Shown: positions 24,201-32,100 of the stretch, in pieces
Layout: the number at the start of each line of letters is the position of its first letter
How positions within the stretch are numbered: the first letter of the stretch is position 1
Source of the DNA: Agelas oroides
Taxonomy: Eukaryota; Porifera; Demospongiae; Agelasida; Agelasidae
Assembly: GCA_949130485.1 (NCBI GenBank)
Contig: OX422183.1
Location: 29,688,316-29,752,315, forward strand
Direction: 5' to 3'
DNA length: 64,000 bases
The notes under the pieces: generated by a model
What the model saw: the letters and a program-made list of their open reading frames with translations, nothing else
The model's database searches: none
Told to the model about the DNA's origin: nothing
Position numbers and translations under genes: made by a program

Positions 24201-26370
24201 TCTAATTATTCGTCTCCTTAGTAACAAAAATTGTCTAGTACTACAGTTCAAATTCTCAGTGAGTGAGCTCTGTTCACAAGCTGTTCACTGGTCATTACTT
24301 TACAACAACTCAACTTTCTACTCACTCGGCAGCACTTGCTAGTGGTTGGAATTCAAATTTAAAGCACCTGAAAATGAGACCAAATATTCTACTCCCTTTC
24401 ATCATGTCATAAATGACCAATGGACTGGATTATGGACTGGCTCACTGGACTGAACTGCTGGACTGAATACTGGATGACCTTTGACATTATGTACCACATG
24501 TCCTCCACCCAATCAGATGTTTGACGCTTGGGGGCTAGATTGCCATGAAACAAATGACGCGGAGTTTTGTGTCTAAGAGACCTTGAAAGGTAGGCATATA
24601 CTACAGCAGATGGATCTACTTGTTAGGCCAATTGGCACTATAGTCTATTCCAAGGCCTCTCGCAGACTACCATACTTTTTACATGGCTACATTCAATCAC
24701 TAACCAGTACATGGCATTTGACACCAGTGTTCTGCATGGCACAGTAAATTCTTTGGTGAAGTGGCCTTCGTCAGTACTTCTCGTGCTCTTTTGCATACTT
24801 GCTACAGCCAGAGGGTGCTATGAGCTTACTGTGCACACACCATAGTCCTAGAGGGTGCTGTGAGCTTACTGTGCATACACCATGAACTCATGGTACACAT
24901 CTGTCCATGTAGCTTGTGCAGTGTGCACTCATGTACATTCACAAGAATGTACTCATGTACCTTCACTAGCATGCAGTGGTCCTGGGATGATGAGTGCAAC
25001 TTATAACAACATAAGGCAGTTAATGTAATCAAATTTAGCACATATGATTGGGTAGAAGTTATGTGACAAGAAAAAATTAAATCCAGTAATCCAGTCCAGC
25101 AGTCCAGTCCAGCAATCCAGTCCACAATCCAGTCCAGTGATTAGATATTTCCCATCATCAACTTCTGGTGAATGTGAATTGCTTGTTGTGTTGAGAGACT
25201 AGTACAGTGCTCTTGAGCAGTAACTACCTCTCTGGCTTCCAAGTGAACTTTACGTAAACCAGTCAAGTTTAGATAACTGCTGTTAAGCCAAGCATTTTCT
25301 TTGTCTATGTCTCAGACTGCAACCATGTTCATGTGAATTCGCTAGTAAGCTAGTGTACACAAACGTTAAGGGAACCCACTGCTATATTTGAAGCGATTCA
25401 TGGTATGAAATGTATTTTTAACTACAGGTAGAATAAGTTGAATCACATGTGGTATTAAATGATTTGACAATCTGCAATATACCAATCAGATGACAATGTT
25501 AAAGCTTAGTTGCCTCATTCACTTTACTCCTCCAAAATCACTTTGCTAGCTGGCAACAGGTTGTCATCTTAAAGGAAGCTGTTGGGTACCTTCCCTCTAG
25601 CTCAACATAGTGGTTGCAAGTAGGTTTTTTTGTTGTTTTTACTCCAATGGCTACTTTGTATCATTTAGAAAACAATAGAAGAACAACTTGAAGCAAATCT
25701 CAGACAACAGAGTGAGGATCAAGGGCAACAGCTGGAAGCAAATCTAAAACAGCAGAGCAAGGAACAAGGGCAACAACTTGAAGCAAAGCTGAAACAGCAG
25801 AGCGAGGAACAAGGGCAGCAGCTGGAAGCAAATCTAAAACAGCAGAGTGAGGAACAAGGGCAACAACTTGAAACAAAACTGAAACAGCAGAGCGAGGAAC
25901 AAGGGCAACAACTTGAAACAAAACTGAAACAGCAGAGCGAGGAACAAGGGCAACAGCTGGAAGCAAATCTAAAACAGCAGAGTGAGGAACAAGGGCAACA
26001 ACTTGAAACAAAACTAAAACAGCAGAGCGAGGAACAAGGGCAGCAGCTGGAAACAAAACTAAAACAGCAGAGTGAAGAACAAGGGCAACAGCTGGAAGCA
26101 AATCTGAAACAGCAGAGCGAGGAACAAGGGCAACAACTGAAAGCAAGTTTGAAGCAGCAAAGTGTGGAACAAGGACAGCAGCTGGAAACAAAACTGAAAC
26201 AGCTAGCAGCAGAAATTGACCAGAAGATGCGGGAAAAAAGTGAAGAACCAATTAAGAGGCTAGAGAGCAGGCTGCAGGAGCAATTAAATGAAACTAAAAG
26301 TCAAATTAGACAATTGGCTGATGACGTGGCCAGCATGAAGGAATTACTGATGAAGTTGGCATCAAAATGA
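406..26370 (+). CDS. TRPA-type cation channel with about 20 ankyrin repeats, 32 exons (5' end missing)
   Basis: Spliced exons: 406-507, 607-705, 1868-1945, 3036-3134, 3906-4004, 4715-4813, 6068-6166, 6265-6363, 6591-6668, 7422-7520, 7931-8029, 9996-10094, 10374-10484, 11091-11189, 11715-11813, 12226-12303, 12478-12691, 12934-12986, 13727-13825, 13893-13994, 14140-14276, 15100-15209, 15638-15785, 15847-15892, 18283-18457, 18709-18753, 18970-19014, 19087-19505, 21036-21221, 22597-22665, 23861-24037, 25669-26370. Each has AG/GT borders and every phase joins, giving 1421 codons including the stop. Ankyrin repeats lead into six membrane segments, the filter-region motif TTGELDYDDIF and the post-S6 helix TGLAVGDVKEM, which matches the TRPA1 signature GLAVGDI. 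The family forms tetrameric non-selective cation channels gated by chemicals, heat or mechanical stimuli. No start codon is seen, so upstream exons are probably outside the window. It is called TRPA-like rather than TRPA1, because basal TRPA paralogues cannot be separated by eye. Confidence 0.85.
2010..2400. repeat. Interspersed repeat, also present at 23380-23560
   Basis: Shared phrases such as ccaatctagc.caagaaattcagtt, aatgaagc.t.tcagtt and cagtttattttgt occur in the same order here and at 23383-23500. At about 2340 the phrase atgcaagaaattcaattcc recurs. The family type is unknown. Confidence 0.5.
2453..2804. mobile_element. Inverted-repeat element (MITE-like) in a TRPA intron
   Basis: The ends tagtctcattc (2453) and gaatgagacta (2794) are inverted, and the inner arms around ggagggtctggtaaatat (2503) and atattcaccagaccctcc (2728) also pair. 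No coding sequence lies inside. No convincing target duplication is seen. Confidence 0.55.
3036..6668 (+). CDS. TRPA ankyrin exons, block 2 (6 exons)
   Basis: Exons 3036-3134, 3906-4004, 4715-4813, 6068-6166 and 6265-6363 are each exactly 99 nt, and 6591-6668 is 78 nt; all are phase 0. Exons 3906 and 6068 are close paralogues (both end in HSQDKD), as are 4715 and 6265 (both contain EGHLS.VKYL). This indicates duplication of a two-exon unit inside the block. The 78-nt exon at 6591 is the sister of those at 1868 and 12226. Ankyrin exons in this channel family form the cytosolic solenoid. Confidence 0.85.
4896..5442. mobile_element. Inverted-repeat element in the TRPA intron after exon 6
   Basis: Left end tatcgtatagcaggttt and right end cctcctatacagtat are imperfect inverted copies. 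The pairing continues through gggagaaaactttt (about 4922) and gaaagttttctccc (5403). There is no internal protein. It looks like a non-autonomous DNA transposon. Confidence 0.5.
7422..12303 (+). CDS. TRPA ankyrin exons, block 3 (7 exons)
   Basis: Exons 7422-7520, 7931-8029, 9996-10094, 10374-10484, 11091-11189, 11715-11813 and 12226-12303. All are 99 nt except 10374-10484, which is 111 nt because of a 12-nt in-frame duplication (HLVEHLV), and the closing 78-nt exon. Exons 7931 and 11715 are sisters (STPLHSAA.NGNL.IVE), as are 7422, 9996 and 11091 (LVNxxDEN or VNCKDEN ends), which again shows multi-exon duplication. The intron between 8029 and 9996 contains the nested transposons. Confidence 0.85.
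8661..8737 (-). ncRNA. tRNA-like core of a SINE copy
   Basis: On the minus strand the sequence folds as a cloverleaf: a D arm with GCTC/GAGC, an anticodon stem CTGGC/GCCAG that is fully paired, and a T arm around TTCGACT. The loop AGCTCAA would put CTC in the anticodon place but lacks the T33 of real tRNAs. It is therefore a SINE promoter rather than a working tRNA gene. Confidence 0.6.
9086..9164 (+). ncRNA. tRNA-like core of the opposite SINE copy
   Basis: Same cloverleaf as the copy at 8661-8737, with substitutions that weaken the anticodon stem (CTGGT/GCCAT). A and B boxes are intact. No T-run terminator follows directly. Confidence 0.55.
10216..10358. repeat. Two-copy direct repeat, about 60 bp, in a TRPA intron
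   Basis: The segment catgctgccgcatataatga...ttatgtcttttccac occurs at 10216-10273 and again at 10300-10356, nearly identical. It directly precedes exon 10374. Confidence 0.7.
10622..11034. mobile_element. Inverted-repeat element between ankyrin exons 13 and 14
   Basis: The left arm (cgttccgaggccttcctatt, then gtccagtttttga) pairs with the right arm (tcaaaaactggac, then ggaaggtctggtaatgag). Inner arms atgtcagtgtctacctagg and cctaggaagacactgacat also pair. A solo right-end copy follows at 11265-11305. Confidence 0.6.
12478..15892 (+). CDS. TRPA last ankyrin repeats and pre-S1 linker (8 exons)
   Basis: Exon 12478-12691 starts with a non-ankyrin helical spacer (TFDCLESAIRQNKDQFLYFK) and then an ankyrin repeat that is completed across 12934-12986. 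Exons 13727-13825, 13893-13994 and 14140-14276 carry four more repeats, the last being NCLHLAIKAHHK. Exons 15100-15209, 15638-15785 and 15847-15892 encode the linker that precedes S1 in TRPA proteins: the stretch WKKMLKQCD, then PLKYLIDNMP and a polar segment ending HPLHYI. Phases run 0, 1, 0, 0, 2, 1, 2, 0 at the exon ends and all join. This linker similarity separates a TRPA channel from a plain ankyrin protein. Confidence 0.85.
12748..12866. repeat. Two-copy tandem repeat, about 56-60 bp
   Basis: The phrase gttattatgt..c..agggccatagttataat.taatgacttttttc.cag occurs twice in tandem in the intron after 12691. It has no coding content. Confidence 0.7.
14277..15099. other. TRPA intron without recognised content
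   Basis: No exon or clear element is seen. A short phrase (ctgtagtgtgaaaaagatgcaggga, near 14385) resembles text near 6838, so a decayed interspersed repeat may be present. Confidence 0.4.
16206..16806. mobile_element. TAGCCTCG-family MITE in a TRPA intron
   Basis: A 9-bp duplication GGTTGTAGT (16206-16214, 16798-16806) flanks 16215-16797. The inverted arms include cacaggagggggaggagaaagagc on the left and gctctttctcctccccctcctctgtg on the right. The left terminus has lost a few bases relative to the family. No transposase lies inside. Confidence 0.75.
16807..18189. other. TRPA intron without recognised genes
   Basis: The intron between exons 15847-15892 and 18283-18457. No exon-like reading frame with splice sites and no strong inverted repeat was found here. 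Confidence 0.4.
18196..18246. repeat. (TA)n / (TG)n microsatellite
   Basis: About 14 TA units are followed by interrupted TG/TA units, 37 bp upstream of exon 18283-18457. Confidence 0.9.
18283..22665 (+). CDS. TRPA membrane core: S1 to S6, pore and post-S6 helix (6 exons)
   Basis: Exon 18283-18457 holds ESDNADLLYHPLVRSLL and S1 (FFANLLLYLSFLLCLTAFAL). Exons 18709-18753 and 18970-19014 encode the S1-S2 extracellular loop. Exon 19087-19505 carries S2, S3, S4 and S5 (S2 around TTILLAVIRLG, S3 around ITLYISSIIFV, S4 around FGVLAVFLGWLVL, S5 around AFLAVLLVITFALPFY). Exon 21036-21221 carries the pore helix and filter region (VMSMTTGELDYDDIF) and S6 (WIIFLVMMPVLLNNYL). Exon 22597-22665 continues directly as TGLAVGDVKEMVEQ. 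Six segments plus this order are as expected for TRPA. S4 is poor in positive charges, as in other TRP channels. Confidence 0.88.
18700..19014 (+). other. Tandem duplicated 45-nt exon pair in the S1-S2 loop
   Basis: Exons 18709-18753 and 18970-19014 are both 45 nt, start after CCCTAG, begin with the same tgaacct and end in phase 1. Upstream intron sequence is also shared (ggttttgagtaa at about 18662 and 18931; atcatc before each acceptor). Either or both exons keep the frame. The pair could be constitutive or mutually exclusive. Confidence 0.7.
19621..19762. mobile_element. Short inverted-repeat element
   Basis: The phrase catatacgttgaaattttcac (19624) is approximately inverted at gtgaaacgttcaacgtatac (19738). 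It lies in the intron after 19505 and has no coding content. Confidence 0.4.
19971..20568. mobile_element. piggyBac-type MITE with TTAA ends
   Basis: It is flanked by TTAA (19971-19974, 20565-20568). The ends CCCTTTATACCC and GGGGTAAAGG are imperfect inverted repeats, and CCCTTT is the usual piggyBac start. A near-perfect 20-bp hairpin (atgacgactatagtcatcat and its inverse) lies just inside, at 19988-20048. There is no transposase. Confidence 0.65.
21602..22178. mobile_element. Inverted-repeat element in the intron between pore and post-S6 exons
   Basis: Ends taaactcgggagcataagta (21604) and tacttatactcccgagttta (22157) are inverted. The short phrase ggtacttatattcatagggt and variants recur near 21673, 22036 and 22119. 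It separates the S6 exon from its continuation at 22597. Confidence 0.6.
23861..26370 (+). CDS. TRPA C-terminal region and repetitive helical tail (2 exons)
   Basis: Exon 23861-24037 (59 codons, IDLVLSLEGMLNRFDLLPS) corresponds to the helix after the TRP-like segment of TRPA proteins. Exon 25669-26370 encodes a Q/E/K-rich tail: eleven copies of a 15-residue unit and then a non-repeated helical end with heptad-like leucines and charged residues, stopping with TGA at 26368-26370. In TRPA1 the C-terminus forms a tetramer-stabilising coiled coil, so the position fits, but tandem duplication of the coil is not something I know from other TRPA proteins. A possible ATTAAA polyadenylation signal lies at 26476-26481. 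Confidence 0.8.
24418..25145. mobile_element. Foldback-like element with (actggactggatt)n ends
   Basis: The left end is a short tandem array (actggactggattatggactgg and variants, 24420-24470). The right end is its inverse (ccagtccagcaatccagtcc, 25085-25140), closed by gattaga. Arms built from short tandem repeats in opposite orientation are the foldback-transposon structure. The interior has no recognised protein. It lies in the TRPA intron before the last exon. Confidence 0.65.
25708..26202 (+). repeat. Coding minisatellite, 11 x 45 bp, in the TRPA tail
   Basis: Eleven uninterrupted 45-bp units, each translating to a variant of QSEEQGQQLEANLKQ. Variation is mostly A/T (EAN against ETK) and synonymous. 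A partial unit precedes the array (25678-25707). The 45-bp length keeps the frame, so unit gain or loss would change tail length by 15 residues without breaking the protein. Confidence 0.95.
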
Positions 26371-27564
26371 TTTTTGCTGTAATGCGTCATAATCTTACTG
26401 TGGTGTAGAGGGAAAATCATTCAAGTTAATGAGCATTGTTTATAATATATGTAAATACAATTTTCCTATACTTTGATTAAATTTGGTGCTGTATATACCC
26501 TGTACTTTATTTTTTGCTGAGCTGCCATTGTGTTGACTGAACCCAATTGGCTTGTTTTAGGAGCTAGCAGTGCAGTACTCGGTAAGGTATTGGCTTGACA
26601 AACTTGCGTTGTGAATATTGGGCTCATACGTCAGTTGTCTAATTAAGCTGGCATCTTGGGGGGGGGAAATCATGATTTAAGAAGCAAATTAAAAAGCTTA
26701 CTCTCAGATATGTATAGCGCTTGACGCTGTGCTTCTCAACACTCAACGAGTGTGCTCTAAATAGCACGAATTTCACTCCAAGGTGGACACTCATTCAACT
26801 AATCGTTGACCCTATATATACAGGAAATTGGAGTAAAAGTAGGGCTGGGCGCTCTTTTGCGAGACTACGGTATATGCCCTGATCAACCAATCAAAAATTG
26901 CATGTCATGGAACAAAATTAAACTCATATCACCTCTTCCGACGCTTCAAGGCTCATCTTTTGAAGACTTCTACATGCATATGAAGGCCGGTTTTGACTTG
27001 TTACCTGCTTCAAGACTCTATCTAGAGTTTGTCTGCGTGTGCTATGACCACTTTTTGCCTTCATTTTTCTTTGAGAAACTCCAAACAACATTAATAAATT
27101 GAATAATTTCGAGTGAGCAACGGCTTGTCTCAGTCTCATTTCACTTCTTTCATTCTCTGTGCTTCAAAAGGATTGACCTAGCTGTGACTTCTGGGCAGAG
27201 TTGTAGAACACATCAACAAATTGAACTTTTTTGGTTTCCATGGTGATTTTGTACTACGGATATGAAAAGGTTAGGGTTAAGATACTATTAGAGAGCACAG
27301 GCTATACCATTATCCTGACCATTTTCAAAATAGCGGTTGCGTTATAACTTTCAGCATTATGCTCTGAAGCTGATTAAAGCTGTTGCTAGTGTGAAATATT
27401 TCAATTATTAGTGCTTTAGGGTTATTACTACAGTTAGATCTTCAGTACAATACTAGTATATATATGGTTTAAATTATTTGTGTGATTTCAGTACAATGTT
27501 GGTATGCTCTCAATCTAGTGTTGTGAACAATGAACTGGTGTTGAGCTATTCATGCCAATACAAG
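26371..27564. other. Intergenic stretch between TRPA gene and duplication A
   Basis: It contains the probable TRPA 3' UTR (ATTAAA at 26476-26481). No other gene is supported; open frames here lack splice sites and family resemblance. Confidence 0.5.
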
Positions 27565-27867
27565 TAAGACCTAGGTGATAACCCGAATGTTGGAGGTTTG
27601 AGTTCCACAGAAGTCCACTTTTCCTCTTAGCAATATGCAAGAAATGTTGGGTTTTTTTTCTGAACAAGTGCTTTTGTGTGTATTACATGATGCATCCTTG
27701 TGGTATGAATGCATACAGTTTCATAAGTCCAGATTGTCAGATGATCAGGAGCCACAATGATAATTACTATATTCAACATGTGCACTCATGCTACATCTCA
27801 TGTTCAGTCCCAGTCACAAACTCACACATTGGTTGGATCTCCTTGTGCTATGCTAAGCCAAATAGTG

Positions 27868-28700
27868 CATTACCTAAACTCTAGTCTCACGTGCACTAGG
27901 TAGCATTTTATTCACTCAGAAATTCTGATCAGTGTACGGCTAGAATTCAATAATACACTGTTGGTGTGTTGGAATGATACATGAGCTACTGTGCCATGAG
28001 AGTCACATGACACATTGTCAACTGGCAACCTGACTACATTACCTAAACTCTAGTCTCACGTGCACTAGGTAGCATTTTATTCACTCAGAAATTCTGATCA
28101 GTGTACGGCTAGAATTCAAGGATGGTGTGCATATGGCGTCTGATCAAGTTATATTATGTAACTATTCAGGTTAAAGTTCTTTGTAAATACAATATTGACT
28201 AGTAAAGTAGCAGTTTAGAACTTATGTAGTGATGTGCAATCAAGTTTGGCTGTCCTATAATACACTGTTGGTGTGTTGGAATGATACATGAGCTACTGTG
28301 CCATGAGAGTCACATGACACATTGTCAACTGGCAACCTGACTACATTACCTAAACTCTAGTCTCACGTGCACTAGGTAGCATTTTATTCACTCAGAAATT
28401 CTGATCAGTGTACGGCTAGAATTCAAGGATGGTGTGCATATGGCGTCTGATCAAGTTATATTATGTAACTATTCAGGTTAAAGTTCTTTGTAAATACAAT
28501 ATTGACTAGTATGAGCAATGTGTGGCAAGATCATACCATCACCACTTACATGATAGTAAAGTAGCAGTTTAGAACTTATGTAGTGATGTGCAATCAAGTT
28601 TGGCTGTCCTATAATACACTGTTGGTGTGTTGGAATGATACATGAGCTACTGTGCCATGAGAGTCACATGACACATTGTCAACTGGCAACCTGACTATAT
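27868..28700. repeat. Tandem repeat, unit about 310-355 bp, three copies, copy A only
   Basis: The block starting acctaaactctagtctcacg and ending near caactggcaacctgactac occurs at 27868-28038 (internally deleted), 28039-28346 and 28347-28698. Copy B has a single version at about 55161-55460, so the expansion followed the segmental duplication. Confidence 0.85.
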
Positions 28701-28818
28701 GTAGTACACACAACAATTGTGTAAGAGTGCAAGCCAGATTTTAGTATCATTTACCAGTAATGCAAAGTAATTCATGGTTTAGCCACACTACACCAGTGAA
28801 AACGACAAACAATTTGGT

Positions 28819-29068
28819 GGTGAAAAAAGACATTGAGATCCAGCCAGGATTCGAACCTGGGTCCTCTGAATTCTAGTCAGATGCTCTTACCAACTGAGCC
28901 ACTGGAGCTCTGGTATTGGAGCAAAGGATAGATGGTATTTATCCATAGACACATTTCGAATCTTAGGCTGGATCTCTCAATCTGTAGGCTTTACTCTGCA
29001 TTGGTGAGTACCGAAGTACTTTATGCTGCAGCCCCAGCGAACTGGGTATCAGCAGACACCATTTTGGT
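28819..29068 (-). mobile_element. 250-bp tRNA-bearing insertion present only in copy A
   Basis: Copy B runs straight from acaatttggt into cccaaggg (about 55590-55607). Copy A carries 250 bp at that point, flanked by aatttggt (28811-28818) and attttggt (29061-29068). This is an insertion with a near-perfect 8-bp duplication, or a precise loss in B. It contains a cloverleaf tRNA on the minus strand near its 3' end with a T6 terminator. A SINE would normally have the tRNA part at its 5' end, so the type is unclear. Confidence 0.7.
28837..28908 (-). tRNA. tRNA-like gene, anticodon loop CTAGAAT (AGA), short variable loop
   Basis: Seventy-two bases fold as a canonical cloverleaf: acceptor 6 of 7 paired, D stem GCTC/GAGC, anticodon stem TCTGA/TCAGA perfect, T arm CCAGG-TTCGAAT-CCTGG perfect, with B box GGTTCGAATCC. 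T33 is present and the anticodon place reads AGA (serine), yet serine tRNAs need a long variable arm and this one has four bases. A run of six T follows on the transcribed strand (28823-28828). It is either an odd tRNA gene, a mutated tRNA of another type, or the pol III part of a SINE. Confidence 0.6.
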
Positions 29069-29196
29069 CCCAAGGGTGTCTGGCAATAGAGACATTCCAC
29101 TGTATATACAACACCATCACAAACATTTCATACACGGAGAGTAACAGAAGGCAAACAGAACACAAAGGGGACATTCAACATCTACTGAAAGTGTAT

Positions 29197-32100
29197 TTAA
29201 GTAAGTGGAGGCTCATATGTTACCCTAGCATGTGTGTAATGCAGATGAAGATGTCCATTGTAGAGTTCTTCAAACTTGTTCAAACACTTTGATCGCTGGA
29301 TGTAGTGCTGTGGCCTCATGGAAAGCCCTCTGAAACCTTCATCTAAGAATGAGGGGGAGAGACAGTAGACACTAACAACTGAGAGCCCGGTACAAATTCA
29401 GACAGCTACTTGTTATAATTGCAATCAAATACAGCCCTTGTGCAATGGGTGCATGTGGGATACTGTACAAGTGGAAAAGCAATCATTATAGTTGTTGGTA
29501 AGTATTTGGATGTTTTGTTGTTGCAACATGGCTAGCTACAGGTGAAGGCATTTTGTAATGCTATTCTGCTTGAAATTTAGCTAATGTTTACCGTCTGCTG
29601 TGTCTACACTCCACCATATACATTGGCTATAGACATAAAAGCATTAGCTTAGTACATATAGCAGATGTGATCAAAGTGGTACTTATTGATTTCGAGTCTA
29701 AAGTAAATGAGCTCGAGGTAGAGCAATTGTTTAGGCTTTATTGTGGAGTTACCATAGTATATAGATATTCTAGTACAAGATTGGCATAAACCACAAAGCA
29801 CAACTCTCAGCAGGTAAAATTCACAGTTGCATGCTTACGAGCTTCATCCTGCAAATTCTTGATCTTTCCACGAGCCACTACAGACAGTGCAGAACATTGT
29901 GGCCAGCTGACATCCTCCAGAAACTTAGTCACCATCACATTCATCCCAATGTCTTCACAGTTCCTGACCTGATTGATGTACTCAATCATACCCTTTGGCA
30001 ATATCTCAGGGTCATGGTACATTTCCAGGTAAGTCCTATGCATTAGAGCTGTTCCTGTGCCCATCAGGGAATAGCCAAATTTCACAGGTGTTCCTCCATG
30101 TTGCCAGTCTGGTCCATAATGGTACTTGCCATCAGCTTGCTTGACATGCATGCGATGCTCATAGCCCACAATACGCTGCCTAAATTGCTGTTTGGAGTGA
30201 TGGGGAAAAGAACAATTGTAAGGAAATCAACTGACTTTAGGTGATAATATCAGCTTGTTCATTTTAGCCACTACACAAATACAATAAATCCACACACATA
30301 GTAACAAAAATCGAGGAAACACGTCATTACACACCAGGAAGTCGATTTCTTCTTACATGTGTTGCGTACTACCTCAGTAGGGGATCTCTGTTTGTCACTG
30401 GGGTCAGTGGATCAGTTGTAAGAGGGTCCAACTACAATTCAAAAGGTCCTAGGTTTGATTCCTGGGTGAATCTCTGATCTCAAAAGTTACATCATGCTAT
30501 ATACAGTAATTCCTAAAGTGTACACAACTAACACTGAGGTGAACAGTAACAGGTTTACCTGCCATACTCTAAACCCAAAGACAAAGTCAGTAAGTTCAGT
30601 TATGAGTCTATCATCATCCATTATTGCAACACCTGCAGTCAAAGAGCATGTGAGACAAACACATGACTACCAGCCATTCTGGAGTGTGAACAATTATCAG
30701 CTAGTGCATGGATTATCAGTTGCTGGCTTATCAACCTCATCATTACTCATTACTACTTTAAATGCCACAATTACTTTACAGGTCAAGACTAATCACTGGA
30801 CTGGATCAACGACTGCATTGCTGGACAGGATTACTGGACTGGACTATTGGACTGGGTTACTGCCCTTAATTTGTTTGTATCACATGACCTCCAGCCAACC
30901 ACATCCATGTGCTGAATTACACCACATGCTAACTGTAGCTACCTATAACTTAGGTTGTTATAAGCTGCACTTTGTCATGCTAGGAAATGTATGCAAGCAC
31001 ACATAGACACAATACACTGTGAGCTCATATGCAACGCCACAGGAAGTATAACAGTAGCTTACAACAGCACCAAAAGCAGCAACTACATTTGCTACTAATA
31101 CGTTTGGACCCAAGCAGGTAAGTCCACATTAGTCTATTTCCAGGCTTCTAACACTTTACAAGGTTACATTATTTTGCACTTCAAAACTGCATGACTGTAC
31201 ATGCAATAGAGCACGATAACTGGACCCATTTACCTTACACTGGTATTGTGGGCTTGCATCCTGTCACTTGCTGCCTCAATTGCTCTACCTTTTCAAGCTT
31301 TCTTGGGTTTAACCTGCAGCCACGCTGTTCTATTAACCGAATGGCTTTCTTGCACCTATATAGTGTGACTTGATTCAAGGTCATGTAATATCAACAAGTT
31401 AATTTCAAAGTTCCATCAAGTAATCCAGTTCACAATCCAGTCTAGCAATTAGACACAACCTATTTTACATTTGTGAGTGTTAAAGATTGCATAAATTACA
31501 CACTTTGTATAGTACTCTTGACGGTTAGGGTTGCTATAGTCCTTGTAAAAAGAGGATGGGACTAAATTATGGTCGGTAGAGAGGTACCTAGATAAAAACA
31601 AACATGCATGAACAAGAAAGCATCTAGCTTGGAGAGAATGAAACTTTTCGTTTTCCACATGTAAAATTGGTGGTTTTGTTAATTAGATATTGGTGCATCA
31701 GACAATGTTCCATATACTAGTGCAGTGGTAGGCTAGCCTCGTTCCCAGCCCCTGCCCAGCTTTCCGTCGCTTGCAGTACTGGAAGCGATGGAAAGCTGGG
31801 CGGGGCCTGGGAACGAGGCTAGTGGGAGGCAATTGTTTTCATTGTTTAAGTGAGTACGTACCAAACATGATATAACGTACTCAGACTATTATTTCTCAGA
31901 CAGCCAATAATAAAGCTGTAATCAGTACTTGAAAATCAGGCAAAAATCACTGAAGTTTTGTCTTTGACAGCTCAAGTCACAGTGTAAATAGGAGCACAGG
32001 GTAGTACAGGCTACAGCTAGCACTTACCTTTCTGCTATTTTTGGTGGACACTATCGCATGTATGAGTCATAGTATGTTCTTTTGTTTGCTCTATGTATGT

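Noticed and set aside
25700-26251. 183-codon open frame on the minus strand (hydrophobic, ALVPRSAVL-type repeats)
   Set aside because: It is the antisense of the 45-bp coding repeat; a repeat without stops in one frame often lacks them in another. The plus-strand frame joins the channel gene in phase.
27540-27640. tRNA-like B box near the left border of duplication A
   Set aside because: Only the GGTTTGAGTTCC stretch fits; no A box or stems could be paired.
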